This document shows positions 16,306-23,909 of a stretch of DNA of 61,323 bases, in pieces. Location: the IMG/VR virus record IMGVR_UViG_3300023174_007841, positions 1 through 61,323 of that record, one strand, 5' to 3'. The translations under genes were made by a program, and so were the position numbers. Numbering within the stretch: the first letter of the stretch is position 1; the number at the start of each line of letters is the position of its first letter. The stretch comes from a virus. The notes beneath the pieces were generated by a model. That model did not search any database and had not been told where the DNA came from. It saw only the letters and a program-made list of their open reading frames with translations.

Positions 16306-17192
16306 ATTGATCCTAGGGCTTCCATATAGCGGCGACTGACGTCTATTATGTCGACGCTCGAGGCAATTTTATTTTGTCTCTCCTTAGAATAATCTAAGAC
16401 CGGCGGAGAATAAAGGTCGAGTGGCGACATGTCCCAGTCTAAATCATCAACAATCTTTGCGCTTAATCCTGCTATTTCTTTTGTTCCACCGCTGGCGGCT
16501 ACTATTAGTTTGCACCCTGCGACGCGTGCGTCGACGACGACATTTGGGCAGTGATCCAAAAATGCCAGATGTAAAAAAGTTGTCGATCTCTTGTAAAGAG
16601 AGACGCAATCTTCCCAAGAAAGCTGTCCTGTATAAAGGATCCTCGGGTGTTGTATTACGTAATCAGGATTTTCACCTGCTACTACCATGCAAGCTGTTTC
16701 AGGCGCTTTTTCTAAAAAATAATTAATGTTATCTCTTAGTCTTTTATGAGGACGCCAGGAAGAAGCACAGGACCACACCTCCGAGTATTTATCCAATTCG
16801 ACATGGGCGAGTGGCTGGATAGAGCTTATCGTTTCTAGACAAGTACCGTTATTGATTACAATTGATTTTTTAGATTGTCCAAAATATTTTTCTGTTAGCT
16901 TTTTGTTAAAATTAGATTGATATATCACTAAGTCTGCAACGTCATATGACCCCCTGATAGGAGCATTCATCAATTGCCAATCTTGTCGAGAATTAAAATA
17001 AATTCCGTCGAGACGAAGGGCTAGTTTCGCTTTTTTTTGAGTGGCAGATATAAAAGAAAGTTGAATATCAGGATTTAAAATATTTGTTCCTATTGTGTGG
17101 CCCGTCTTTTGAGCTTCTAACGTTAACCTACGACCGAATGAATTAGGGCCCGAAGAAGAATTAACGTTGACGTTATCTAATAGTATCTTCAC
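16302..17192 (-). CDS. Family 4-like glycosyltransferase
   Basis: This 296-residue GT-B enzyme starts MKILLDNVNVNSSSGPNSFG, a glycine-rich loop as in GT4 N-domains. LALRLDGIYF and LVIYQSNFNKKLTEKYFG are typical acceptor-side elements; VWSCASSWRPHKRLRDNI, CMVVAGENPDYV, ILYTGQLSWEDCVSLYKRS and FLDHCPNVVVDARVAGCKLIV form the C-domain. The usual E-x7-E is degenerate (D-x7-D-like). Coupled by 4-base overlaps on both sides. Confidence 0.8.
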   Translation of the reverse strand: MKILLDNVNVNSSSGPNSFGRRLTLEAQKTGHTIGTNILNPDIQLSFISATQKKAKLALRLDGIYFNSRQDWQLMNAPIRGSYDVADLVIYQSNFNKKLTEKYFGQSKKSIVINNGTCLETISSIQPLAHVELDKYSEVWSCASSWRPHKRLRDNINYFLEKAPETACMVVAGENPDYVIQHPRILYTGQLSWEDCVSLYKRSTTFLHLAFLDHCPNVVVDARVAGCKLIVAASGGTKEIAGLSAKIVDDLDWDMSPLDLYSPPVLDYSKERQNKIASSVDIIDVSRRYMEALGSI

Positions 17193-17926
17193 TCTAAAAA
17201 TCCTCTTTCACGAATAGTCTCAGCTGACATTTTTTGATTGATCGCTCTATCCGAAGTAAATAAATTCTTATTTCCTAGATCAATATTGTAATGATAACCG
17301 ACTACGGGTATGAAGTTCAACTTCTTTCCTTCTCTATGGGAGAGGTGCATCATTGGTAAGAATATTGCTTGGTCACATGCGATCATGATGTACTCGCCTG
17401 AGTCTGTAAAAAAGTTAGCTTTTGGAACTTTACGAAGTCGTTCGGCACGAAACGTCTTAAGATGACTCGAAACCCACGGGTGCTGATAGACAGTTTGATT
17501 TGATTGTAGATTTAGGGGTCCAGAGATATTTCTTGGTGTATAGCTCCATCTATGTGCCGTCCAGGCGACAGCTTGAGATGGATCCTTATACGTTTCATTG
17601 AGTATCCATAGTAGATCGTTTTCCAATAGCCAGTCTCCGCCATCTAATCGACACACAATCTCGTCATCTTCTATGGACTCTAAAGAGGAGAGAGTGTTAC
17701 GAACTTCTCCGTGTTTCTCTATCCTGTCTACTAGGGTAAATTTGTCTCGGTGGATAGACCCGTCGACTACTCGCTTGACGAGACTAGGTCCACTATCGGT
17801 AGACATATCATTAATAACAATAGCTCTCCACTCATCATAGCTTTGGGCCATCATAGAGTGGAGCGTATTTGATATGTCTTCTTCCGCGTTGTAATACGGA
17901 ATGACGAAGACAAAACGATTCTTCAC
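17189..17926 (-). CDS. Family 2 glycosyltransferase
   Basis: This 245-residue GT-A protein has FVFVIPYYNAEEDISNTLHS at its start, then AIVINDMSTDSGPS and a metal-site region CRLDGGDWLLEN in place of the canonical DxD. It overlaps the large fusion glycosyltransferase gene by 4 bases. Donor and acceptor are unknown. The C-terminal part MACDQAIF-like stretch IACDQAIFLPMMHLS matches the catalytic-base position of GT2 enzymes. Confidence 0.82.
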   Translation of the reverse strand: MKNRFVFVIPYYNAEEDISNTLHSMMAQSYDEWRAIVINDMSTDSGPSLVKRVVDGSIHRDKFTLVDRIEKHGEVRNTLSSLESIEDDEIVCRLDGGDWLLENDLLWILNETYKDPSQAVAWTAHRWSYTPRNISGPLNLQSNQTVYQHPWVSSHLKTFRAERLRKVPKANFFTDSGEYIMIACDQAIFLPMMHLSHREGKKLNFIPVVGYHYNIDLGNKNLFTSDRAINQKMSAETIRERGFLE

Positions 17927-19878
17927 GCGATGGTCTCCGAACCAAATACACGGTCCTTATTCGCCATCACGGTCGGCTCAGATTTTTTAATAACTAACCA
18001 TGGCGTCGGTTTGGAGAAATCAACACGGTGGTGAAAGATCCAACCACCAAGTTCAGTCTTCATACGAATTGCAAGATCTTTAATCTCCTCGTCAGTCACG
18101 TCGGACCATTTTTTATCAAAAAACTTATTATTCTCTGGGACGTCTTCTTGTGCTTGATTATAGAGTGAAGTCCAGTGGCGTGACCAGAAGCCCTTATAGG
18201 TGTGGATCTTCCTCTCGAGATCATACCAAGAATAATGATAAACTCCAGGGAGTTGTTCCACGACTTGATTAAGCCAATTTTCATAAGCCACGAGAGCTTG
18301 TTTGTTACCACTCATCGCCGCTCGGCGAGCAGAATCGACTTCATTCGTGTAGAACGATACGCATGGTACATTTTCCAGCGTATCCCTATAGATGTAATCG
18401 TCGCCATCTGAACCGATAGAGAACATGGTACCCTCATCGTCAAATCTACGATGTGATTTTGGTAGACCATGGGTGATATTGGGGTTATTTCGACTGAGTC
18501 GCCACTTCCATGGATTGATGTCGACTCGAACCTTTTCTGGACCACCCCAATATTCAATGACTGGCAGCGCAATGAGATCGACACCTTTTGGAAATTTTTT
18601 CACAAGATCAAGAACTTTGACGTAATCATCTTCGTGAACAACTTCGTCGATATCTACCTGCCAACAGAAGTCCGCTGTACATTTCGCTCGAGCTTCGGCT
18701 TTTTGTTGACCGTTGAAGAGAGCAAATCGCTTGTCGTTCCAGTCTCTGACTACCTGGAATGGTTTGACGCGAGGATCGAGCTTTTGAATTTCTAGAAGAC
18801 GCTCCCAAGTTCCATCTGTGGATCCACCGTCGACGATGACAACCTCATCGCAAAAACCTAGAAGAGACTTGATAGATTGTTCCCAGGGGTAGTTTTGTTC
18901 GATGCAGTTTCGAGTTTGCGTATAACCGCTAATCGTGGGCTTATAGTTCATCATATTTCTAATTCCGTTCCAAAATAGTCCTGGTGCTGCGTAGAGGTAT
19001 TCTTCGATCGATTCAACATCGTCTGTGGCGAACCATTCTTCGTCCTTGTGCTGAACGTTATCATTAAGATGAAGTTCGCACCCTAAAATTTTGGCTTCGA
19101 TAACCATACGAGGGCACGTGTCTTTTCCTTTGGGAAGATATACGAAACCTTCTGCTGCTGCCATTTTTGCAAGAGTCGTTTCGTATGGCACGTTCCACAA
19201 TACTTCAAAGTCCTTATCATTTTCTTGACACCAAATCTTTGCGTCGTCGAAACCTTTTATCCACGATTCCGACCCTAGGGTTATCCAGGTTTTTCGTTCC
19301 TCGTTGGACTTCTTGATGCCTTCTCTGAGCGCCCTGATGGTCCCTAAAGTTTTTTTATCAAATACGCTGGATAGAACAATACTTGATTTTTCCAATAAAA
19401 ACGGGAATAGGCTGGTGTAATGGGATTTTTGTCCCTCAGACATCCACCACATTCCTTCGGCACCGTGATAAAAGGCCGAAATTAATTTCCCATTAATTTG
19501 TTCGTGGCAATCGCATTGTTGTTTGGCGATACTAGCGTGTTTTTCTGGGGATCTATAGCGACAATACTTGTAATCATATTCTAGGATTGAATACTTGAGA
19601 TTAGCAACTATGCTGGGGATTAATTGTGGATTAAGAGCCGAAAAATTCCCAAATATCCAAAACTTGTCTACTCCTTGCCTCAGTAAGTCCATCGTAAGTT
19701 CTTGAGACTTAAGTTTCATGACTTTAAAAGGGGATTCTACGATGAGAGCTTCAGAAGTCAGTTCTGCTCCGCCGACATAATCTTCAACAAATAAATCGGC
19801 AACAAAAATTATTTGAGCTTGAGAGTCTATTTGAATTTTCTGTCCAAATATTTCTTCTTTTAGATTAAATGTAGACAT
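17923..19878 (-). CDS. Two-domain glycosyltransferase (GT-B-like then GT2)
   Basis: This 651-residue protein is the first gene of the leftward glycan operon. Residues about 1-300 look like a GT-B (GT4-like) unit: IIFVADLFVEDYVGGAELT, YHGAEGMWWMSEGQ, ITLGSESWIKGFDDA and the sugar-nucleotide loop LPKGKDTCPRMVIEAKILGC. From about residue 315 a GT2 unit follows: SGYTQTRNCIEQ, CDEVVIVDGGSTDGTWERL, WQVDIDEVVHEDD (DxD). Two-headed enzymes of this kind add two sugars in succession. No Shine-Dalgarno site is visible; a TTTACA/GAATAT promoter lies immediately upstream. Confidence 0.8.
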   Translation of the reverse strand: MSTFNLKEEIFGQKIQIDSQAQIIFVADLFVEDYVGGAELTSEALIVESPFKVMKLKSQELTMDLLRQGVDKFWIFGNFSALNPQLIPSIVANLKYSILEYDYKYCRYRSPEKHASIAKQQCDCHEQINGKLISAFYHGAEGMWWMSEGQKSHYTSLFPFLLEKSSIVLSSVFDKKTLGTIRALREGIKKSNEERKTWITLGSESWIKGFDDAKIWCQENDKDFEVLWNVPYETTLAKMAAAEGFVYLPKGKDTCPRMVIEAKILGCELHLNDNVQHKDEEWFATDDVESIEEYLYAAPGLFWNGIRNMMNYKPTISGYTQTRNCIEQNYPWEQSIKSLLGFCDEVVIVDGGSTDGTWERLLEIQKLDPRVKPFQVVRDWNDKRFALFNGQQKAEARAKCTADFCWQVDIDEVVHEDDYVKVLDLVKKFPKGVDLIALPVIEYWGGPEKVRVDINPWKWRLSRNNPNITHGLPKSHRRFDDEGTMFSIGSDGDDYIYRDTLENVPCVSFYTNEVDSARRAAMSGNKQALVAYENWLNQVVEQLPGVYHYSWYDLERKIHTYKGFWSRHWTSLYNQAQEDVPENNKFFDKKWSDVTDEEIKDLAIRMKTELGGWIFHHRVDFSKPTPWLVIKKSEPTVMANKDRVFGSETIA

Positions 19879-19883
19879 ATTTA

Positions 19884-19912
19884 ATATTCTGAATGATCTT
19901 ATTATCTGTAAA
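19884..19912 (-). promoter_or_regulatory. Candidate promoter of the leftward glycan operon
   Basis: On the minus strand TTTACA (19912-19907) and GAATAT (19889-19884) are separated by 17 bases, and the -10 box lies 5 bases before the ATG at 19878. No ribosome site is seen. The 18-bp palindrome at 19927-19944 lies just upstream of the -35 box. Confidence 0.4.
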
Positions 19913-19926
19913 ATTTAAATCTTTAT

Positions 19927-19944
19927 TTAGATAAATTTATCTAA
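19927..19944. promoter_or_regulatory. 18-bp perfect palindrome in the divergent control region
   Basis: TTAGATAAATTTATCTAA is identical on both strands and has no loop, so it suits a dimeric repressor or activator better than an RNA terminator. It lies between the start of the leftward glycan operon (19878) and the first rightward gene (19982). It overlaps a possible rightward -35 box (TTATCT 19937-19942, followed 18 bases later by TAATAC 19961-19966). Confidence 0.5.
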
Positions 19945-19981
19945 TATTTTTACTAGAAAATAATACTTAACCTAGGGTCGT

Positions 19982-20512
19982 ATGAACAAAAAAACTTTTC
20001 ACAAAAGAATTGTTGAAGAGGATGAATATGGTAACGATTCAGAGGATCAAAATTCTCGAAGCTTATTGAAAAATATTCACAATAAGATAGACAAAAGCGC
20101 TGCTTTAAATGGCGGATTTGATAGACTTTTATTTAAGATAGACGGCATCGAAAAAAGTCAAATTCAAATCGTCGACAAGGTCGATAAAATACACGAAGCT
20201 ATCTATAATCCCGACGATGGACTTTTTTCTAGGATAGCAGCTAACAAAGCGTCTCAAATAGAGGCTGTGACCATGGTAGAAAAACAACTCATTGAAATTT
20301 CTAGCTGGAAACAACAATATGAAGACGACAGCGAAAATTGTGAAAAAGAGACCGACGAAATACAGAACAAAATAATTAAAATCGAAAAAGCTTTAGACGA
20401 TCTAGAAAAATTTAAATCACTAGCTGCAGCTGCTGGTAAATGGGCTGCTGCAGCCGTCGGTGGCGCCATAGTTTCTTACGTAGCCGAGATTATTTATAAA
20501 CTGGGAAAATAA
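19982..20512 (+). CDS. Coiled-coil protein with C-terminal membrane segment (XhlA-like layout)
   Basis: This 176-residue protein starts at an ATG preceded by TAGGG. Residues about 25-145 are charged and helical, with heptad-like stretches (IDGIEKSQIQIVDKVDKI, TDEIQNKIIKIEKALDDLEK); the last 30 residues have a single hydrophobic span, WAAAAVGGAIVSYVAEIIY, followed by a short basic tail. The layout resembles hemolysin XhlA-type phage membrane proteins and some spanin or lysis-accessory proteins. No lysis enzyme is visible beside it, so the function stays open. Confidence 0.6.
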   Translation: MNKKTFHKRIVEEDEYGNDSEDQNSRSLLKNIHNKIDKSAALNGGFDRLLFKIDGIEKSQIQIVDKVDKIHEAIYNPDDGLFSRIAANKASQIEAVTMVEKQLIEISSWKQQYEDDSENCEKETDEIQNKIIKIEKALDDLEKFKSLAAAAGKWAAAAVGGAIVSYVAEIIYKLGK

Positions 20513-20518
20513 AACCAG

Positions 20519-20547
20519 TTGAACACTTCTATAGTTTTCTTTATTAT
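20519..20547 (+). promoter_or_regulatory. Candidate leaderless promoter for the GroEL-like gene
   Basis: TTGAAC (20519-20524) and TATTAT (20542-20547) are spaced by 17 bases, and the GTG start lies 6 bases after the -10 box. There is no Shine-Dalgarno site between them. The predicted transcript start coincides with the GTG. Confidence 0.55.
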
Positions 20548-20553
20548 TATTTT

Positions 20554-21711
20554 GTGGAAATAGTTACTGAAGGACTAGATCGGTGTTTGATAGATGTTTT
20601 AAACAAATACGAAAGTTGTTTTAACTCTAATTTGGGACTGCAAAATTTACAGCAAATAAAATTTGAAAATTCTACGAAGGCAGCAGTTTCTAATTTGTTA
20701 TTGATGCATTTGTTGAAAGTAGAATCGTTATCAGCCGGAGCTGCTGATTTGATGCTACAATTTCTTTTTAACAAAGATAAAAAGAAAGACGAAGTCGGTA
20801 TTTGTCAAAAACTAGATTCTAGTTTGTTAAAAAGACTTTTATCATCGTACGTTGATAAGTCTTTGGAAGACCTGGTTAACGAATCGCTAAATTTAGCTGG
20901 ATTAACTGGCAAAGTGGTATTGATAAAACAACGCCCGCAGCAAGATAAAGATGTACTGGAATTGAACGACGGTAGTTTCTTTTCCGACGTTATTTCAATA
21001 CTAAAATTAAAAAACTCGAAATATCTAAACCCCAGAATCGTTTGTATCGATGGATATATCGAATCCGTTTCTGAAATACACCGCATACTAGAAGATGCAT
21101 CCAACCTAAAAGAGAATGTTTTTCTTTTTGTGAGAGGTATATCTGACGATGTCGCTCACACTCTCAAGGTTAATTACGATAGAGGCACTTTATCTGTGTT
21201 ACCATTCATCGTTAATTATGACTTAGATGGTGTTAATCTATTGAATGATATTGCAGTCGTTTCTGGTGGCGACGTAACGTCTTCTTTAAAAGGACAACTT
21301 ATAAATAATATCGATATATCGTGTGCCCCGCGTGTTGACTATATCAGCACCAGCGATTCAGGAGTATTGATAGAAAATGTTGCAACCAAAGCGAACGTAG
21401 ATCAACACATAAATTTTCTTCAAAAAAAATTATTAGAACTTGATCAAGTAGCCGCTAAAGATCTTATTTCAAAAAGAATAAAAAATCTTGGCTCCAATAG
21501 AGTTACGATCTCTTTGAGAATAGATCAAAATATTTCTAAAAGAAGTTTTATGATCGACCGCGCGCTGAGAGCTACAAAAATAGCTTCAACCCACGGAGTC
21601 GTCGAAGTTAACGATAGGCTATATCCGTTAACTTCTTTTACGATAGCCAAGCTCTATTGTCAACAATTTTTAAACGAGTATCGTAATCTAGGCACTATTA
21701 TTTCAATTTAG
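20554..21711 (+). CDS. Divergent GroEL/Hsp60-like protein lacking the ATPase signature
   Basis: This 385-residue protein starts at a GTG. Its middle and end follow GroEL's intermediate and apical domains: a helix SLEDLVNESLNLAGLTGKV (GroEL: KLIAEAMDKVGKEGV), VFLFVRGISDDVAHTLKVN, LLNDIAVVSGGDVTSSLKG (GroEL: MLQDIATLTGGTVISEE), KDLISKRIKNLGSNRVTISL (GroEL: KLQERVAKLAGGVAVIKVG) and MIDRALRATKIASTHGVVEV (GroEL: [20 protein letters not shown]). Alignment is from memory of E. coli GroEL (548 residues). The GDGTTT ATP-binding segment is not visible (AGAADLML at that position), and most of the C-terminal equatorial domain is missing. It could be a substrate-binding holdase or an adaptor to host GroEL. 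Its last 4 bases overlap the convergent gene at 21708. Confidence 0.7.
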   Translation: MEIVTEGLDRCLIDVLNKYESCFNSNLGLQNLQQIKFENSTKAAVSNLLLMHLLKVESLSAGAADLMLQFLFNKDKKKDEVGICQKLDSSLLKRLLSSYVDKSLEDLVNESLNLAGLTGKVVLIKQRPQQDKDVLELNDGSFFSDVISILKLKNSKYLNPRIVCIDGYIESVSEIHRILEDASNLKENVFLFVRGISDDVAHTLKVNYDRGTLSVLPFIVNYDLDGVNLLNDIAVVSGGDVTSSLKGQLINNIDISCAPRVDYISTSDSGVLIENVATKANVDQHINFLQKKLLELDQVAAKDLISKRIKNLGSNRVTISLRIDQNISKRSFMIDRALRATKIASTHGVVEVNDRLYPLTSFTIAKLYCQQFLNEYRNLGTIISI

Positions 21712-22877
21712 TTTGGAAGCCCCGCTGCGTCTTTTCCTTTTCCTTGTGCTGCCGCTACGACGCCTCGAACAAATGCTTGTTGCGGATTTTGATTATTTTC
21801 TTTATCTTGACCTTGCTTTTTTTGTTTTTCTTCTTGGTCTTTTTTCATCTTTTTTAAGTTGGCGTCGATCTTCTTTTGAATTTCTGTTTTAAATTCTTTT
21901 TCAAAATCCGACATCAAACCCCTAACGAATCCGTCGGTTTGTTCATCGTCAATATTTTTTTCGGCCATTAGTTCTTGTAGTGTCGGTATGACCAATGAAG
22001 CCTCGTACGATCCAACTTCGTAATTCATTTTTTTCATTAATGCGGTTAATGCCTTACCGTCTGATATCCCGGCATTTTTTGCCGCGGTTTGTGTGGCTTT
22101 AGTTAACGCTGATTTTATTTTTTCTGATGGTGCCTTACCTGGTTCGTTGGTTTTTTCTTCACCAGCTTTTCCTTCTTTATCAGAAACTACTTCGGGTTTT
22201 GTTAAATTAGGATCGATGTTTCCACTCGTTGTACCCGTCTTTAAAACTTTTGAAATTTCTCCAAGTTGTCCTGGAGTCGCGAAGAATAAATCAGCGACTA
22301 ATTTAGGTGTATCAATACCGGGAATCGTTTTAAATATCTTTCCAAAAGTTCCTGCTGGAATAAATGCTTTAACTAAGTTATTTTCAATAGTCTTTCTTAC
22401 TTTTTCATCCGCAAGAACGCGCAACGTTTGCTTCATTTTATCTTTATCTTTTTCGATATCAGGGATGTTATTTTTTAAAACCGTAGGAAGAATTTTAAAT
22501 CCAGCTTCGAGCGCGCTTACCATTGCTAGTCCTCCAAGTATTGGGTTCTTCGCAGGCGCTTTGCTAAATAAACTGCTCATTTTTCCCTTAAATCTCGAAA
22601 AACCAGTGCCACCTGTGAAATTATTAATTTCTTTTATAACTTCATCGATAGCACCAGAAAGTAGAATCATTCCTGCATTCTTGGCAAGATCATTTATTTG
22701 TGTAAGTTTTTCAATAATTTCGGTTGCTTCTTGATACTCTTTTTCGTCTAAAGCTTCAAGTAACATTTCTACTTGATAGTCGACATTATTTTCCAGCAAC
22801 GCACCTTCGACATTTTTTACTTTAGTCTTAAGTTCGTTCAATTTCTTTAACTTATAATTTCGTTTTAGTGTTGTCAT
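21708..22877 (-). CDS. Hypothetical helical protein, possibly virion-associated
   Basis: This 389-residue protein is transcribed towards the GroEL-like gene and overlaps its end by 4 bases. GAGAGAG lies shortly before the ATG. The N-terminal 80 residues are highly charged and helical (KLKKLNELKTKVKNVEGAL; EALDEKEYQEATEIIEKL); the middle has hydrophobic helices (NPILGGLAMVSALEAGFKIL); a low-complexity lysine/glutamine-rich tail ends the protein. No family is recognised. It is the only long minus-strand gene in the right two-thirds of the window besides the sigma-like gene at 26829. Confidence 0.6.
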   Translation of the reverse strand: MTTLKRNYKLKKLNELKTKVKNVEGALLENNVDYQVEMLLEALDEKEYQEATEIIEKLTQINDLAKNAGMILLSGAIDEVIKEINNFTGGTGFSRFKGKMSSLFSKAPAKNPILGGLAMVSALEAGFKILPTVLKNNIPDIEKDKDKMKQTLRVLADEKVRKTIENNLVKAFIPAGTFGKIFKTIPGIDTPKLVADLFFATPGQLGEISKVLKTGTTSGNIDPNLTKPEVVSDKEGKAGEEKTNEPGKAPSEKIKSALTKATQTAAKNAGISDGKALTALMKKMNYEVGSYEASLVIPTLQELMAEKNIDDEQTDGFVRGLMSDFEKEFKTEIQKKIDANLKKMKKDQEEKQKKQGQDKENNQNPQQAFVRGVVAAAQGKGKDAAGLPN

Positions 22878-22945
22878 TGCTCTCTCGGCGATGCGACGTT
22901 TACTGATATCGATAAATATTGTATTCTTTTTTTTGGGTGGTAAAA

Positions 22946-23209
22946 ATGAATCAAGTAGATAAAATATCTAAAGAAGTTTTGAATTTACTTAATTATTCTA
23001 AAGACGTAACAACTATCAGTTTAAATTCTGCAAATAATTCTGGTAAACTTGAACCCAAGTTAACTGATGATCAACTTAGATTAGTCGTTAACTTGGTTGA
23101 AAATTCCTTGTCTCAAGGTTATCAAAATGGTTTAAATACCTTTCAAAAGACGCTAAAGACGACTCTTGAAATTAAGGTCGCTGATGAAACTACAAAAAAG
23201 AAAAAATGA
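22946..23209 (+). CDS. Hypothetical small protein
   Basis: The ATG at 22946, 5 bases after GGGTGG, gives 87 residues; an in-frame upstream extension lacks a ribosome site. The protein has a helical C-terminal half (DDQLRLVVNLVENSLSQGYQ) and a KKKK tail. It overlaps the next gene by 4 bases (ATGA) and heads a rightward unit of four small genes ending with the ClpP-like protease. No function can be assigned. Confidence 0.6.
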   Translation: MNQVDKISKEVLNLLNYSKDVTTISLNSANNSGKLEPKLTDDQLRLVVNLVENSLSQGYQNGLNTFQKTLKTTLEIKVADETTKKKK

Positions 23210-23676
23210 GTAGAGGACAAAAACACCTCGTTAAGTGCCGGTGTGTTCTACCTCAGTTCAAAAAACTAGAGAATCCACCGCCTCATCATTTTATCGTTTT
23301 TTCTGCTTTAGACGATGGAGGAAACGTTACAATTAAATATGCTCAATGCAACAATTGCGGAATTATACACAAGGTCATCGATGTTTGTAAGTCAGAGATA
23401 TTGCCTACCAAAGAAAACATGAATTCTTTGTTAAGAGTCGAAGATATTAAGCCTTCTTTGCATTCTAATTTTGTTAACGTACTTGAAGCAAACTCTGCTG
23501 ACCTCGCAACTTGGGAAGCCGTGCGATTTATTATAGAAAATAAAAATTGGGGAGAATTCGTGGTTATGACCAGCGAACATGAAGGCGCCGAAATTCATGG
23601 TAAGTATATCGTAGTATTGAGCGATTCGCTTTGCAAAGTAGAAACCTTTACTAGATCTTCAGGATTATTGATATGA
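23206..23676 (+). CDS. Hypothetical protein with zinc-ribbon-like cysteines
   Basis: This 156-residue protein has CRC at residues 11-13 and CNNCGIIHKVIDVC about 40 residues later, a pattern suited to a zinc ribbon. The rest is mixed alpha/beta (WGEFVVMTSEHEGAEIHGKY). It is coupled by 4-base overlaps to both neighbours. I do not recognise its family; nucleic-acid or protein binding is a guess. Confidence 0.6.
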   Translation: MSRGQKHLVKCRCVLPQFKKLENPPPHHFIVFSALDDGGNVTIKYAQCNNCGIIHKVIDVCKSEILPTKENMNSLLRVEDIKPSLHSNFVNVLEANSADLATWEAVRFIIENKNWGEFVVMTSEHEGAEIHGKYIVVLSDSLCKVETFTRSSGLLI

Positions 23677-23909
23677 GCGAACTTTACGGAAAAACGAACG
23701 CAGATAAGTTAGCTGAAGAAAACATAGTTGCTCGAAAAATTGTTAGCGAGATAACACAATTTGGAATATCTGAAAGACAAAAATATCTTGTCATGTATTA
23801 TCTAAGTCTAGAATTAGAAAACATTGAACACACCCAGAATATTTCTGGGTTTTTAAAAGAATTAGTACCGAGCTTAACGATCACTGGAATATACGAAGGG
23901 AGCACGTGA
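23673..23909 (+). CDS. Hypothetical small helical protein
   Basis: This 78-residue protein has an ISERQKYLVMYYLSLELENIE helix and no cysteines or membrane spans. Its ATG overlaps the upstream stop and its stop overlaps the next start, so it is translated together with the ClpP-like gene. It could be an adaptor for that protease, but only the position suggests this. Confidence 0.5.
   Translation: MSELYGKTNADKLAEENIVARKIVSEITQFGISERQKYLVMYYLSLELENIEHTQNISGFLKELVPSLTITGIYEGST

Noticed and set aside
1-19878. Glycan island as a DNA base-hypermodification system
   Set aside because: No thymidylate-synthase-like hydroxymethylase, base kinase or known DNA glycosyltransferase is visible; the enzymes are those of polysaccharide synthesis.
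1-19878. Glycan island as bacterial chromosome joined to phage by misassembly
   Set aside because: Gene packing, codon style and leaderless-type promoters look the same on both sides, and a phage-like nuclease lies inside it. It cannot be excluded without read coverage.
20499-20520. AACTGG...CCAGTT hairpin as a terminator after the coiled-coil gene
   Set aside because: The stem is only 6 bp with a 10-base loop and no following T-run; it also overlaps the stop codon and the next promoter's -35 box.
22093-22734. Open frame of 213 codons antisense to the gene at 21708-22877
   Set aside because: Its product is a Ser/Pro/Leu-rich translation without motifs, it has no ribosome site, and the opposite frame reads as a normal charged helical protein.
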